Below, piece by piece: positions 8,999 through 17,602 of a stretch of 64,000 nt of DNA (position 1 is its first letter; each line of letters begins with the position of its first letter). The stretch covers positions 48,800 through 112,799 of the forward strand of contig JALHPG010000004.1 in NCBI GenBank assembly GCA_022842625.1. The letters are read 5' to 3'. The stretch comes from Bacteroidia bacterium. Lineage in GTDB: Bacteria; Bacteroidota; Bacteroidia; B-17B0; Aurantibacillaceae. Below the pieces are notes generated by a model. It saw only the letters and a program-made list of their open reading frames with translations, did no database searches and had not been told where the DNA came from. Both the position numbers and the translations under genes were made by a program.

Positions 8999-9766
8999 TT
9001 ATTTCTTTTTTTTCTTAACCGCTTTTGCTTTTTTTACCGGGGTTGATTTTTTCTTTTTTGGCGCAGCCGTTTTCTTACGCTTTTCAGCAACTTTTTTTAA
9101 TAAGGCTTCGCGTTTTTCTTTTTTAGCAGCTTCTGCATTCGATTTCTTTTCTTGATACTCGATGTTGCTTAAGTTTTGCTTGTATTTTGGATGAATAGGC
9201 TCATTCTCAACTCTAACGTGATACCAGAATTGTCCGGTTTTAATGCGGTAGATCTGCATTTCTGAAACCCCGAATTTTTCTGCAATTTGTTTATACGAAA
9301 GTTTTCTTTTAGGATCCCAGATCATTTTCTTTAAGGTAACAATACTTTTTTCGTTAAAGATCTGCGAGTGCGCGCTTTTTACAATTGCTTTTTTCTTTCT
9401 CGATAAAATAGCATTTGGGCTAAAAGTAGTGTGTGCTCTATGTTCTGCTTGTGTTGCCCATTTTAAATTATCAACGTTGTCGTTTAAATAATTATGGTCT
9501 TTATGAATTACAAATTTATGTTTTGGCGATGGTTTTTTTAAAAAAGCTTTTGCTACTTCTTTGTAAAGGAAGATAGCTGCTGCTTTTCCGTCTTGCCTCA
9601 CATTAAAGCGGTAACTACCGGCTGTGGGTTTAAAATTTCTTTTTTCTACCTTGCCACTATTGTCTAATAACACACCAAAATGGCCATGGTTTGAAATTAC
9701 ATAGGGTACCGAAGGCTTTTTGCCGTTTACGGTAATTGTTTTCCAAATTTCTTTTTTATTGCTCAT
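8999..9766 (-). CDS. NUMOD4/HNH-like DNA-binding protein with lysine-rich tail
   Basis: This 255-residue protein looks like a homing-endonuclease architecture. Residues 5-75 resemble NUMOD4 (EIWKTI, PYVISNHGHFG). Residues 83-112 resemble an HNH-type finger (VIHKDHNYLNDNVDNLKW). Residues 141-185 form a helix-turn-helix of the intron-encoded nuclease repeat type (SYKQIAEKFGVSEMQIYRI). Residues 205-255 are extremely lysine-rich, like histone H1. The presumed catalytic His88 is present, but the position just before it, normally a metal-binding His or Asp, is Ile87, so cleavage activity is doubtful. It is not in an intron or mobile element; it is the first gene of an operon with the S66 peptidase. 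Chromosomal DNA binding or condensation is an inference only. Confidence 0.7.
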   Translation of the reverse strand: MSNKKEIWKTITVNGKKPSVPYVISNHGHFGVLLDNSGKVEKRNFKPTAGSYRFNVRQDGKAAAIFLYKEVAKAFLKKPSPKHKFVIHKDHNYLNDNVDNLKWATQAEHRAHTTFSPNAILSRKKKAIVKSAHSQIFNEKSIVTLKKMIWDPKRKLSYKQIAEKFGVSEMQIYRIKTGQFWYHVRVENEPIHPKYKQNLSNIEYQEKKSNAEAAKKEKREALLKKVAEKRKKTAAPKKKKSTPVKKAKAVKKKKK

Positions 9767-9875
9767 TCGTAATTTATTTTAATAGTTATAGTTACTTTTG
9801 TATAAATATAATAATAAAATTGTTGATTTGCATCTTCAATAAAAAAAATTGAAAATGTATAACGGGTTGCACTTT

Positions 9876-9880
9876 AGGAG
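9876..9880 (+). promoter_or_regulatory. Shine-Dalgarno-like AGGAG before metG
   Basis: AGGAG ends eight bases before the metG ATG. Most genes in this window lack such a site, as is usual in Bacteroidota, so this clear match supports the chosen metG start. Confidence 0.5.
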
Positions 9881-9888
9881 AATAAATA

Positions 9889-11931
9889 ATGGAATCAAAT
9901 TTTAAACGAACATTAGTTACTGCGGCATTGCCTTATGCAAATGGCCCGGTTCACATAGGACACTTAGCCGGTTGTTATTTGCCGGCAGATATTTATGTTA
10001 GGTACCTTAGAAGTATTGGTAGCGACGTTAAATTTATTTGCGGAAGCGATGAACACGGCGTGCCCATTACCATTAAAGCAAAAAAGGAACATACAACCCC
10101 GCAAGCAATAGTTGATAAATATCATAAGATAATGGGAGATTCTTTCCACGATTTTGGTATTTCTTTTGATGTGTATTCTCGCACTTCTTCAAAAACACAT
10201 CATCAAACGGCATCCGATTTTTTTAAAGTCTTATACGATAAAGGGGTTTTTACCGAAGAAGTAACGGAGCAATATTATGACGAAACCGCTAAACAGTTTT
10301 TAGCCGACCGTTACATTGTTGGAACTTGTCCTAAATGCGCTAATCCTAATGCTTATGGCGACCAATGTGAAAAATGCGGGTCAACTCTCAATGCAACTGA
10401 TTTGATCGACCCTAAGTCAACTCTATCCGGCAGCAAGCCTGTTTTAAAAGAAACAAAGAATTGGTTTTTGCCTTTAGATAAATTGCAGCCAAAAATAAAA
10501 GCCTATATCGAGCAACATAGCGATTGGAAAACCAATGTTTACGGCCAATGTAAAAGCTGGATGGATAGTGGCGATGGTTTACAACCAAGAGCTATGACCC
10601 GCGATCTGGATTGGGGAGTTCCGGTTCCTGTTAAAGGTGCAGAAGGGAAAGTGCTTTATGTATGGTTTGATGCACCAATAGGCTACATTTCTGCAACAAA
10701 AGAATTATTGCCGGACACTTGGGAAAACTATTGGAAAAAAGAAGACACGCGTTTGATACATTTTATTGGAAAAGATAATATTGTATTTCATTGTATTATT
10801 TTTCCTGCTATGTTAATGGAGCACGGCGAATTTATTTTACCGGATAATGTTCCTGCGAACGAATTTTTAAATTTAGAAGGTGATAAAATTTCTACCTCTC
10901 GTAATTGGGCTGTTTGGTTACATGAATATTTGCAAGACTTTAAAGGGATGCAAGATGTATTACGTTATACCTTATGCTCAAATGCTCCCGAAACAAAGGA
11001 TAACGATTTTACCTGGAAAGATTTTCAAACAAAAAATAACAGCGAATTAGTTGCCATTTTTGGAAACTTTATAAATAGAACTTTAGTTTTAACTCATAAG
11101 TTTTATGAGGGAAAAGTACCGGAGGCAAAAACTTATAATAAAGAAGATCTTATAGTATTAGAAGAGTTAGCAAAAGCTCCTGCAAAAATTGCAAAGGCTA
11201 TTGAGCAATTTAAATTTAGAGAAGCCATTAGCGAATGGATGAATGTAGCACGACTAGGAAATAAGTATTTAGCAGAAACAGAGCCTTGGAAATTAATTAA
11301 GACCGATGAGCAACGTGTTACTACCATTATGAACGTTGCGCTTCAAATATCGTGCAATTTAGCGATCTTAGCAGAACCGTTTTTGCCCTTCACTTCAAAA
11401 AAATTATTTGATCTTTTAAATATTAAATCGTTAAGATGGGCTGCTGCCAGCCAAACATCGAACATGGCGCATGGGCATATGATTAATAAAGACGAATTAT
11501 TGTTTTCAAAAGTAGAAGATGCGGATGTACAAATTCAGTTAGATCGATTACAAAAAAGCAAAGAAGATAATTTGGCAAGTGCCGGTCCGGTTGCATTTAA
11601 ACCCGAAACTACATTTGATGATTTTTCTAAAATGGATATTAGAACAGCAACCATTGTTGCAGCAGAAGCGGTTCCAAAAACAGATAAATTATTAAAATTA
11701 ACTGTTGATACAGGATTAGATACTCGCACAGTAGTTAGTGGTATAGCAGCTTATTTTAAACCCGAGGAAATTATCGGACAAAAAGTTTCGTTATTGGTAA
11801 ACTTAGCGCCACGTAAAATTAAAGGCATTGAAAGCCAAGGAATGATATTAATGGCAGAAAACGCTAAAGGCGAATTAAGTTTTGTTACATCAACTAATAC
11901 AGATATTGAAAATGGCTCGGTTATTAAATAA
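9889..11931 (+). CDS. metG: Methionine--tRNA ligase MetG with C-terminal tRNA-binding domain
   Basis: Charges tRNA-Met (initiator and elongator) with methionine in the cytoplasm. The 680-residue protein has HIGH at residues 22-25, a two-CxxC zinc knuckle ([17 protein letters not shown], about residues 145-160) and a KMSKS-equivalent KISTSR in the catalytic core. The C-terminal 110 residues (from [15 protein letters not shown]) form the EMAP-II/Trbp111-like OB domain that dimerises the enzyme and helps hold tRNA. The full-length form with this domain matches E. coli MetG. The 3' end overlaps the next gene's likely ATG by 20 bases. Confidence 0.97.
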   Translation: MESNFKRTLVTAALPYANGPVHIGHLAGCYLPADIYVRYLRSIGSDVKFICGSDEHGVPITIKAKKEHTTPQAIVDKYHKIMGDSFHDFGISFDVYSRTSSKTHHQTASDFFKVLYDKGVFTEEVTEQYYDETAKQFLADRYIVGTCPKCANPNAYGDQCEKCGSTLNATDLIDPKSTLSGSKPVLKETKNWFLPLDKLQPKIKAYIEQHSDWKTNVYGQCKSWMDSGDGLQPRAMTRDLDWGVPVPVKGAEGKVLYVWFDAPIGYISATKELLPDTWENYWKKEDTRLIHFIGKDNIVFHCIIFPAMLMEHGEFILPDNVPANEFLNLEGDKISTSRNWAVWLHEYLQDFKGMQDVLRYTLCSNAPETKDNDFTWKDFQTKNNSELVAIFGNFINRTLVLTHKFYEGKVPEAKTYNKEDLIVLEELAKAPAKIAKAIEQFKFREAISEWMNVARLGNKYLAETEPWKLIKTDEQRVTTIMNVALQISCNLAILAEPFLPFTSKKLFDLLNIKSLRWAAASQTSNMAHGHMINKDELLFSKVEDADVQIQLDRLQKSKEDNLASAGPVAFKPETTFDDFSKMDIRTATIVAAEAVPKTDKLLKLTVDTGLDTRTVVSGIAAYFKPEEIIGQKVSLLVNLAPRKIKGIESQGMILMAENAKGELSFVTSTNTDIENGSVIK

Positions 11932-12838
11932 CAAAATAATTTTACTTTTTATTTTTATAATAGGTTTTGTTGGTGTTAAGGCGCAACAAGACGAAGAAAT
12001 ATTTCGACCTAAAGATTATAAGAGTCGTGAGCAATTTGAAAAATTCAGAAAAAGAAGGATGATTATTTCTGCCTGGCAGATTAATGAGTTAAAAGAAGGT
12101 GCTTTAGTTGTAAAACTGAAAACTAATACTAATCAAATTAATGCTTTTAATAAACACGGCGAGCCGGATAAGGCAATAGAAAAAACAATTGAAACATACA
12201 TTATAAATAAAAATATAATGCTGGCCTATTTGGATAATTATAAATTCTCTAAAATTTATTTTATTTATAGTAATAGCAACGATAGTTTACTTAAAGGGTT
12301 AAGAAGCGGAATTTTTTTGGACACCAACCTTAAAGTAGATCCAACTATTGTAATGAATGAAAAATTTTATCTGGTGGCAGAAAAAGATTTTAATTACAAT
12401 TCATCCATCGGTTTTGTGAAAGAAGATTCTGCCAGATTCGTTTCTGAAAAAGGAAACCCAAGTGGAGGAGAGTTTGATATTGTTGTTAAAAATAAATACG
12501 GGCATCAACTAAAACGGCCTTTCCCATACCTAGGCCTATTTGGAAAAAAGATAATTAGTTATGTGGGCGCTATTCCAATGTATTATAAATATGAGGCTAA
12601 CACTATTACCTACACAATTGATAAAAAGCAAATGTATGATCGGGATCAAACCCCAAATAAAAATTTTAAAAAGCCATTGCCGGGATATAAAACCATGATG
12701 TTGCATAAAGGAGAAGTATATGAAACAATAAGTTACGGAGTAGAGCGTTTTGACGAAAATTTAAATGAATTTTATAAAGAATCTCCAAAACCCGACCTCA
12801 AGAAAATAGACCCAGCTATTTTGCCGTTTTTGTATTAG
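11912..12838 (+). CDS. Exported protein of unknown function
   Basis: The chosen ATG at 11912 gives a 308-residue protein with a signal peptide ([19 protein letters not shown], cleavage near VKAQ). A start at 11882 would put ten extra polar residues before it, which is unlikely. The mature part is basic and mixed alpha/beta, with no repeats, no lipobox and no motif I recognise. The features are a central stretch around [21 protein letters not shown] and a C-terminal [20 protein letters not shown]. It overlaps metG by 20 bases, so it is probably made from the metG transcript. A periplasmic or outer-membrane-associated location is likely. I cannot assign a function. Confidence 0.75.
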   Translation: MARLLNNKIILLFIFIIGFVGVKAQQDEEIFRPKDYKSREQFEKFRKRRMIISAWQINELKEGALVVKLKTNTNQINAFNKHGEPDKAIEKTIETYIINKNIMLAYLDNYKFSKIYFIYSNSNDSLLKGLRSGIFLDTNLKVDPTIVMNEKFYLVAEKDFNYNSSIGFVKEDSARFVSEKGNPSGGEFDIVVKNKYGHQLKRPFPYLGLFGKKIISYVGAIPMYYKYEANTITYTIDKKQMYDRDQTPNKNFKKPLPGYKTMMLHKGEVYETISYGVERFDENLNEFYKESPKPDLKKIDPAILPFLY

Positions 12839-12850
12839 AATTTCTACCAC

Positions 12851-12946
12851 TTATTCCGGATCTGGAGCAAACCACTCAAAATCTAGACCAGTTATAAGAT
12901 TTAACACCGACGATTTGCCATACTCTTTTTTATTTTCTAACTTCAT
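12851..12946 (-). CDS. Candidate small ORF, 31 codons
   Basis: An ATG at 12946 opens a 31-codon frame to TAA at 12851, filling most of the gap between two plus-strand genes. The peptide starts MKLENKKEYGKSSVLN and ends in an aromatic, acidic tail (LDFEWFAPDPE). No clear ribosome-binding site is visible, and it lies opposite to its neighbours. It could be a short regulatory or leader peptide, or a chance ORF; only conservation would decide. Confidence 0.3.
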   Translation of the reverse strand: MKLENKKEYGKSSVLNLITGLDFEWFAPDPE

Positions 12947-12959
12947 TTAAATATATGTT

Positions 12960-13937
12960 ATGAAGAAATTAATTTTTTTGGCTGTTTGCGTGTTTGCATC
13001 ACCTGTTGTTTTTTCTCAAACAGACTCTTTGTTTTTAAACAAAAACAAAAAAGTGGCTTGTAAAATAATCGAAATAAATGAGTCTGAGATAAAATATCGA
13101 GTTGCAGAAAACCTTGATGGACCTATTTATATTATTGATAAATCAACGGTTACAAGCTATAAATTATCTAGTGGATTTACTGAGCGTTTCTTGCCCGATG
13201 AACTCTCCCTTGAGCATGAGCATAAAGAAATATTAGGCAATCGACAAGTAATAAAACTTAGCCCTTTTTCATTTGTATTTAACCATATTTCATTATCTTA
13301 TGAGAGCGTAATTAAGGTGGGGATGAATTTGGATATCGAAGCTGGATATATTAATTCTGAAATGAATCCTGATGTTTCTAATTTGTTCCAAAACGGATTG
13401 AACAATAGCCTTCATAATTCGGGGGCATATTTTAAACCCGGCATAAAATTCTTTTTAGGAGAAGATTTTTCGATCAAAGGATTAAAATATGCGCATCCAT
13501 TAAAAGGGCGTTATATAAAATTAGATCTGGCCGTGTCTTATATTAACTTTCAAGATTTAAGTATGGTTCACTATGGGGGATATAATACGGGTGTATCGGT
13601 TACACAAACAGTGTATACAAATATGAGTACGACTGCTTATGGTGGCTTTGTGAATTATGGTCGTCAATTTATTTTAGGCAACGTTCTTACATTAGATTAT
13701 TATGTTGGGGCCGGATTTACAGGGCAATCTACAAGTTATTCAAATCCAAATTTTTTCACCAACCCTTTTCCAAATACGCCTACTAATTATTATTATATCA
13801 ACGAAAGAAATTATACATCCAATTATCATGGTTTTTTAAGAGTTCCTAGACTGGGCCTATCTTTTACTGCGGGCTTCAGAATAGGATATATTATCCCACA
13901 TAAAGATACCAGGAAAAAGCCAGGTGTGACAAACTAG
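12960..13937 (+). CDS. Predicted outer-membrane protein (beta-barrel type)
   Basis: A 325-residue protein with a signal peptide (MKKLIFLAVCVFASPVVFSQ). Residues 25-70 form a short beta domain (KNKKVACKIIEINESEIKYRV), a motif common in Bacteroidota exported proteins of unknown role. The rest alternates hydrophobic and polar residues in strands rich in Tyr, Gly and Asn, as expected for an outer-membrane barrel (for example YIKLDLAVSYINF and GFRIGYIIPH). The gene at 16385 is a diverged relative with the same layout. The two flank the S46 peptidase. No specific function can be assigned. Confidence 0.7.
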   Translation: MKKLIFLAVCVFASPVVFSQTDSLFLNKNKKVACKIIEINESEIKYRVAENLDGPIYIIDKSTVTSYKLSSGFTERFLPDELSLEHEHKEILGNRQVIKLSPFSFVFNHISLSYESVIKVGMNLDIEAGYINSEMNPDVSNLFQNGLNNSLHNSGAYFKPGIKFFLGEDFSIKGLKYAHPLKGRYIKLDLAVSYINFQDLSMVHYGGYNTGVSVTQTVYTNMSTTAYGGFVNYGRQFILGNVLTLDYYVGAGFTGQSTSYSNPNFFTNPFPNTPTNYYYINERNYTSNYHGFLRVPRLGLSFTAGFRIGYIIPHKDTRKKPGVTN

Positions 13938-13952
13938 CAAACACTAGAAACT

Positions 13953-13988
13953 AAAAAAGCCAATTGTAATTTTACAATTGGCTTTTTT
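13953..13988. terminator. Bidirectional intrinsic terminator
   Basis: A perfect 17-bp inverted repeat (13953-13969 with 13972-13988), with A and T runs at its two ends, lies between convergent genes. It should end transcription of the outer-membrane gene on the plus strand and of the S46 peptidase on the minus strand. Confidence 0.85.
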
Positions 13989-14006
13989 AGTTTAGGCATC
14001 AGTAAA

Positions 14007-16163
14007 TTATTTCATAATTACCAGCTCATCAATAATGTTTTTTGCGCCACCTAATTTGTCTATTACAAATAATACAAATCTAACGTCAACACAAATGGTG
14101 CGGTTTAAATTTTTATCAAAAGCAATTTTGTGGCTCAACGCCTCATAGTTACCATCAAATGCCAAACCAATCAGTTCCCCTTTGGCATTTATAACCGGAG
14201 AGCCGGAGTTGCCACCTGTAATGTCGTCTGTAGTAATAAAAGAAACTACAATATCGTTAGTAGCTTTATCTATGTATTGGCCGTAATCTTTATTTTTAAT
14301 TAGCTCAATCAATTTATCCGGCGCATCAAATTCATAATCTCCCGGCTTATATTTTTCCATTACACCTTTTAAGGTACAAACGTAATTATAGTTAACGCCG
14401 TCTTTTGGTGAGTATGATTTTACATTACCATAAGAAACGCGCATTGTTTGATTAGCATCAGGGTAAAACTCCTGACCTTTTTTCATTTCTAAAACACCTT
14501 TTAAATATTTTTTATTTAAACTGTAAGTAGTACCGGTAAATTCTGTAAAATATTTTCCGTAATTAGTATTAAAATTATCTAAAAACTGAATTGCTGTTTT
14601 ATATGCAAGATCTTTGTGAAGGGTTGCTGTATCAGGCTTTGCAATAAAGGCATCCCACTTATCTTTATTAAGCATCATGGTGTTTTCAAATACTTGTTTA
14701 GCGAATTTTTCGTAGGTTTCATCTTTGTCTAATGATCCATATCCATTTTTAAGCATGGTATAAAAATTTTCAGGTCTTTGACTTGCATCAATATCTGTGT
14801 AAAATAGTTTAGTTACAATAGCTAAAATATTTCTATCAGAAACTATGTTTTCGCCTTTTATAAATCTGTCTTGCGAAGCTTTTAAGCCGGCAACAATTTT
14901 TGTTACATTTTCAGGTCTTACAGGCGATTCGGATAACGCCGCATCCAGTGCTTTTAAACTTCCTGCAAAGGCCAACAATGGCGAGCCCATAATTCCTTCT
15001 GTAATATATACTCTGTGTTTTGCATATGGTCTCCAGTTATCGTATGCGCTTTTTATATTTACAAATAAATTATCATACTCGGGTTTACCTTTAGCCCATG
15101 CTTCAAAAGCAGCTTCATCTTTTTGTTTTTGACCAATTACGTTATACTTAACTAATTGTTTTGTTTCGCCATCAAAAAACTTCCAATAGTTTGCTACCTG
15201 TGCATAATAACTTGCTAATTGAATTTTATTTGCAGGGTCCTTTAACATTTCGGTCATCATTAATTTTAAGCGCGCGTCACGTAAGCTCACAGTAAAAGGA
15301 TTTTCGATATCGATCTTTAATTTAACGCCATAAGAAGTCTCGTACCTATTTGTTCCACCGGGGTAACCATAGATCATTGAAAAATCGCCGTCTTTTAAAC
15401 CTTTAATAGAAACGGGTAAAAAGTGTTTTGGAACGTAAGGAACATTGTCTGCGCTGTAATCTGCAGGCTTGCCATCTTTACTCATATAAACGCGAAAGAT
15501 AGAGAAATCGCCAGTGTGGCGAGGCCACTCCCAGTTGTCTGTGTCTCCGCCAAATTTTCCAATACTTTCAGGTGGCGTTCCAACTAAGCGCACATCGGTA
15601 TATCTTTGGTAAGTAAATTGTAGGAATTGATTGCCTTTAAAAAAGCTGCTGATTCTAATTTCATACCCGGTTCCTTCTGAAGCTTTAGTCGACATTGCCG
15701 ATAAAATTCCCGGTAATTTTGATGCCAATTCTTTTGCAGGAACATCTTTTATCTTTTCATTTACAGCATCTGTAACGTCTGCAATGCTTATTAAAAATTG
15801 AACGCTTAAGCCAGGGCTTGCAATTTCTTCTTGTTTTGATTTAGCCCAGAACCCATCTTTTAAGTAATTATGTGCTACTGAGCTTGCCGCTGCAATACTG
15901 CCATAACCACAGTGGTGGTTTGTAAATACTAATCCTTCTTTACTTACTATTTCTGCAGTACAACCCCCGCCAAATAATACAATAGCGTCTTTAATACTGT
16001 TTTTATTAGCGCTATATAATTGTTCTTTAGTTAATTTCAGACCTTTTTTAACCATATCGGCATACGTTTTTTCGCCAATAAGTTGAACCAGCCACATACC
16101 TTCATCGGCTTTTACAGAAACAAAGCTTAGGGTAATAAATAGAATAGAAAATAGTTTTTTCAT
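14007..16163 (-). CDS. S46 family dipeptidyl-peptidase (DPP7/DPP11-like)
   Basis: S46 enzymes are periplasmic or surface serine exopeptidases that release dipeptides from N-termini, used by Bacteroidota to feed on peptides. The 718-residue protein has a signal peptide (MKKLFSILFITLSFVSVKA) and a complete triad: His84 in TNHHCGYG, Asp219 in RHTGDFSIFRVY and Ser653 in GGNSGSPV. The residue 18 positions after the catalytic Ser is Gly671 (LAFDGN). In the P. gingivalis enzymes that position is Gly in DPP7 and Arg in DPP11, so preference for hydrophobic rather than acidic P1 residues is likely (inference). It is monocistronic, ending at a shared terminator. Confidence 0.93.
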   Translation of the reverse strand: MKKLFSILFITLSFVSVKADEGMWLVQLIGEKTYADMVKKGLKLTKEQLYSANKNSIKDAIVLFGGGCTAEIVSKEGLVFTNHHCGYGSIAAASSVAHNYLKDGFWAKSKQEEIASPGLSVQFLISIADVTDAVNEKIKDVPAKELASKLPGILSAMSTKASEGTGYEIRISSFFKGNQFLQFTYQRYTDVRLVGTPPESIGKFGGDTDNWEWPRHTGDFSIFRVYMSKDGKPADYSADNVPYVPKHFLPVSIKGLKDGDFSMIYGYPGGTNRYETSYGVKLKIDIENPFTVSLRDARLKLMMTEMLKDPANKIQLASYYAQVANYWKFFDGETKQLVKYNVIGQKQKDEAAFEAWAKGKPEYDNLFVNIKSAYDNWRPYAKHRVYITEGIMGSPLLAFAGSLKALDAALSESPVRPENVTKIVAGLKASQDRFIKGENIVSDRNILAIVTKLFYTDIDASQRPENFYTMLKNGYGSLDKDETYEKFAKQVFENTMMLNKDKWDAFIAKPDTATLHKDLAYKTAIQFLDNFNTNYGKYFTEFTGTTYSLNKKYLKGVLEMKKGQEFYPDANQTMRVSYGNVKSYSPKDGVNYNYVCTLKGVMEKYKPGDYEFDAPDKLIELIKNKDYGQYIDKATNDIVVSFITTDDITGGNSGSPVINAKGELIGLAFDGNYEALSHKIAFDKNLNRTICVDVRFVLFVIDKLGGAKNIIDELVIMK

Positions 16164-16384
16164 AGGATTTTTAAATAGGACACAAAATTAACAATGATCC
16201 TGATATGAAGGTAATTTTTAGATGAATGGCTTAATATTTAGATGGTTTAGGCGATATTTTCTATAAAGGATTTATTTTATATGTTTAATTAAAATATTGG
16301 CATCGAAAACACATAAAAAGTGAAGGTTATTTGATCGAAAATGTCTGAGATTAATTCCTTAATTTTAGCTGAACTAATAGAATT

Positions 16385-17299
16385 ATGTCCTGCAAAAACC
16401 ATCTTTTTTATATATTTATTTTTTTCTTTGGTTTTTTTACTGCTTTTGGTCAAGACCTTATAATTCAGAAAACGGGAACCAAAATTTATTGTAAAATTGT
16501 TAGCGAAGATAGTGCATTAATTTATTACAAATTACCTAGCCAAAACATGCAATTTCAAATAAGAAAAATGCAAGTTGAAAAATACTATGTTTCAAATAAA
16601 GTTAACCAAAAAAAAGATGACAAAGAGACCAAAAGCGGTGAATTACTATTTCTAAATTTTTATGGTGGTTATGCAAATGCAATGAATGAATTTGCGAGCA
16701 AAGATCTTACTAAAGAAACATCTGGATTGGCAAATGACGGAAGTCTTTTTCGAACATCTTTGGTTTTAAACCTTTCAGAAAACTTTGGTTTCACGGGTTC
16801 ATATATTTATCAAACTCATAGTTTTGAAGACAAATTATTGCGCGATGAATTGAATCTCTATTATTCAAGTACTTCATTTACTTCTCGGAGTACAAAATGG
16901 AAAATTCATGGTTTTTTTGGAGGGTTGCATCTGAGTTTTCCGATAAAAAGAATTGAGCATTTTTCTATTTGTTTTGAAACTTCGTTTGGTTTGCCAAAAC
17001 TAGTTTCCCCTGACGTGGAAACTTCAGGAAGCCCTTTTGGACAAAAAGTGACCGTTACTCAATACTCTTCTGTTACTAAAGCAATTGCTTTTCTTGGAGG
17101 GGTAGGCTTAAATTATAAACTGGCAAAAAACCTGGCGCTTAATTTTAATGTTAGTCATTTTAGGTCAAAGGCAGAATTTTCACATATTCTAACAAGATCT
17201 ACAAATGGTTATCAATCTTATAGTGATTACGAACAAAAAATAAGCTCATTAAATATCGAAGCCGGGTTGAGATTTATAATTTATCAGAAGGGGTATTAA
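16385..17299 (+). CDS. Predicted outer-membrane protein, related to the gene at 12960
   Basis: A 304-residue exported protein with a signal peptide (hydrophobic run FYIFIFFFGFFTAFG, then QD). A short N-terminal beta domain (IQKTGTKIYCKIVSEDSALIYY) is followed by a barrel-like part ending in SSLNIEAGLRFIIYQKGY; aromatic residues close to the C-terminus fit a terminal barrel strand. The layout parallels the protein at 12960, though identity is low. Function is unknown. A 221-base gap upstream, between divergent genes, holds no other gene that I can see. A TAATTTTAG sequence about 17 bases before the ATG may be a -7 promoter element. Confidence 0.7.
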   Translation: MSCKNHLFYIFIFFFGFFTAFGQDLIIQKTGTKIYCKIVSEDSALIYYKLPSQNMQFQIRKMQVEKYYVSNKVNQKKDDKETKSGELLFLNFYGGYANAMNEFASKDLTKETSGLANDGSLFRTSLVLNLSENFGFTGSYIYQTHSFEDKLLRDELNLYYSSTSFTSRSTKWKIHGFFGGLHLSFPIKRIEHFSICFETSFGLPKLVSPDVETSGSPFGQKVTVTQYSSVTKAIAFLGGVGLNYKLAKNLALNFNVSHFRSKAEFSHILTRSTNGYQSYSDYEQKISSLNIEAGLRFIIYQKGY

Positions 17300-17430
17300 T
17301 AATAGCCGTCTATTTAAATCAGAAATTAACAAGAGTTGAGTAAAAAGAACTGTTGGCAAATTAGGTTTAATAAGTAAATCTTTAAATAATCCATCCAAAT
17401 TCTTTTTAAGTTTAATTAAAGCAAAAAAAG

Positions 17431-17504
17431 TGACCTCGAAGGGAGTCGAACCCATAACCTTCGGCTCCGGAAACCGACACTCTATCCAGTTGAGCTACGA
17501 GGCC
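17431..17504 (-). tRNA. tRNA-Arg (anticodon CCG)
   Basis: A complete cloverleaf reads on the minus strand: acceptor GGCCTCG pairs with CGAGGTC, D-arm GCTC/GAGT, anticodon stem TCGGT/GCCGA around the loop TTCCGGA, and the T-arm with TTCGACT. The anticodon CCG (plus-strand 17468-17470) reads CGG. The CCA end is not encoded and must be added after transcription. Confidence 0.95.
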
Positions 17505-17602
17505 AAATAGAATTACAAATATAGCACCATATTTTATGGTTTTTGATATAATATTGTTGTAATTTTAGCGTTATATAGGTGTTTTTAGACCATAACTTAA
17601 TA

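Noticed and set aside
8999..9766. Active mobile homing endonuclease inserted here
   Set aside because: No intron, intein or element boundaries are visible; the gene is four bases from an S66 peptidase gene on the same strand and appears to be a stable operon member.
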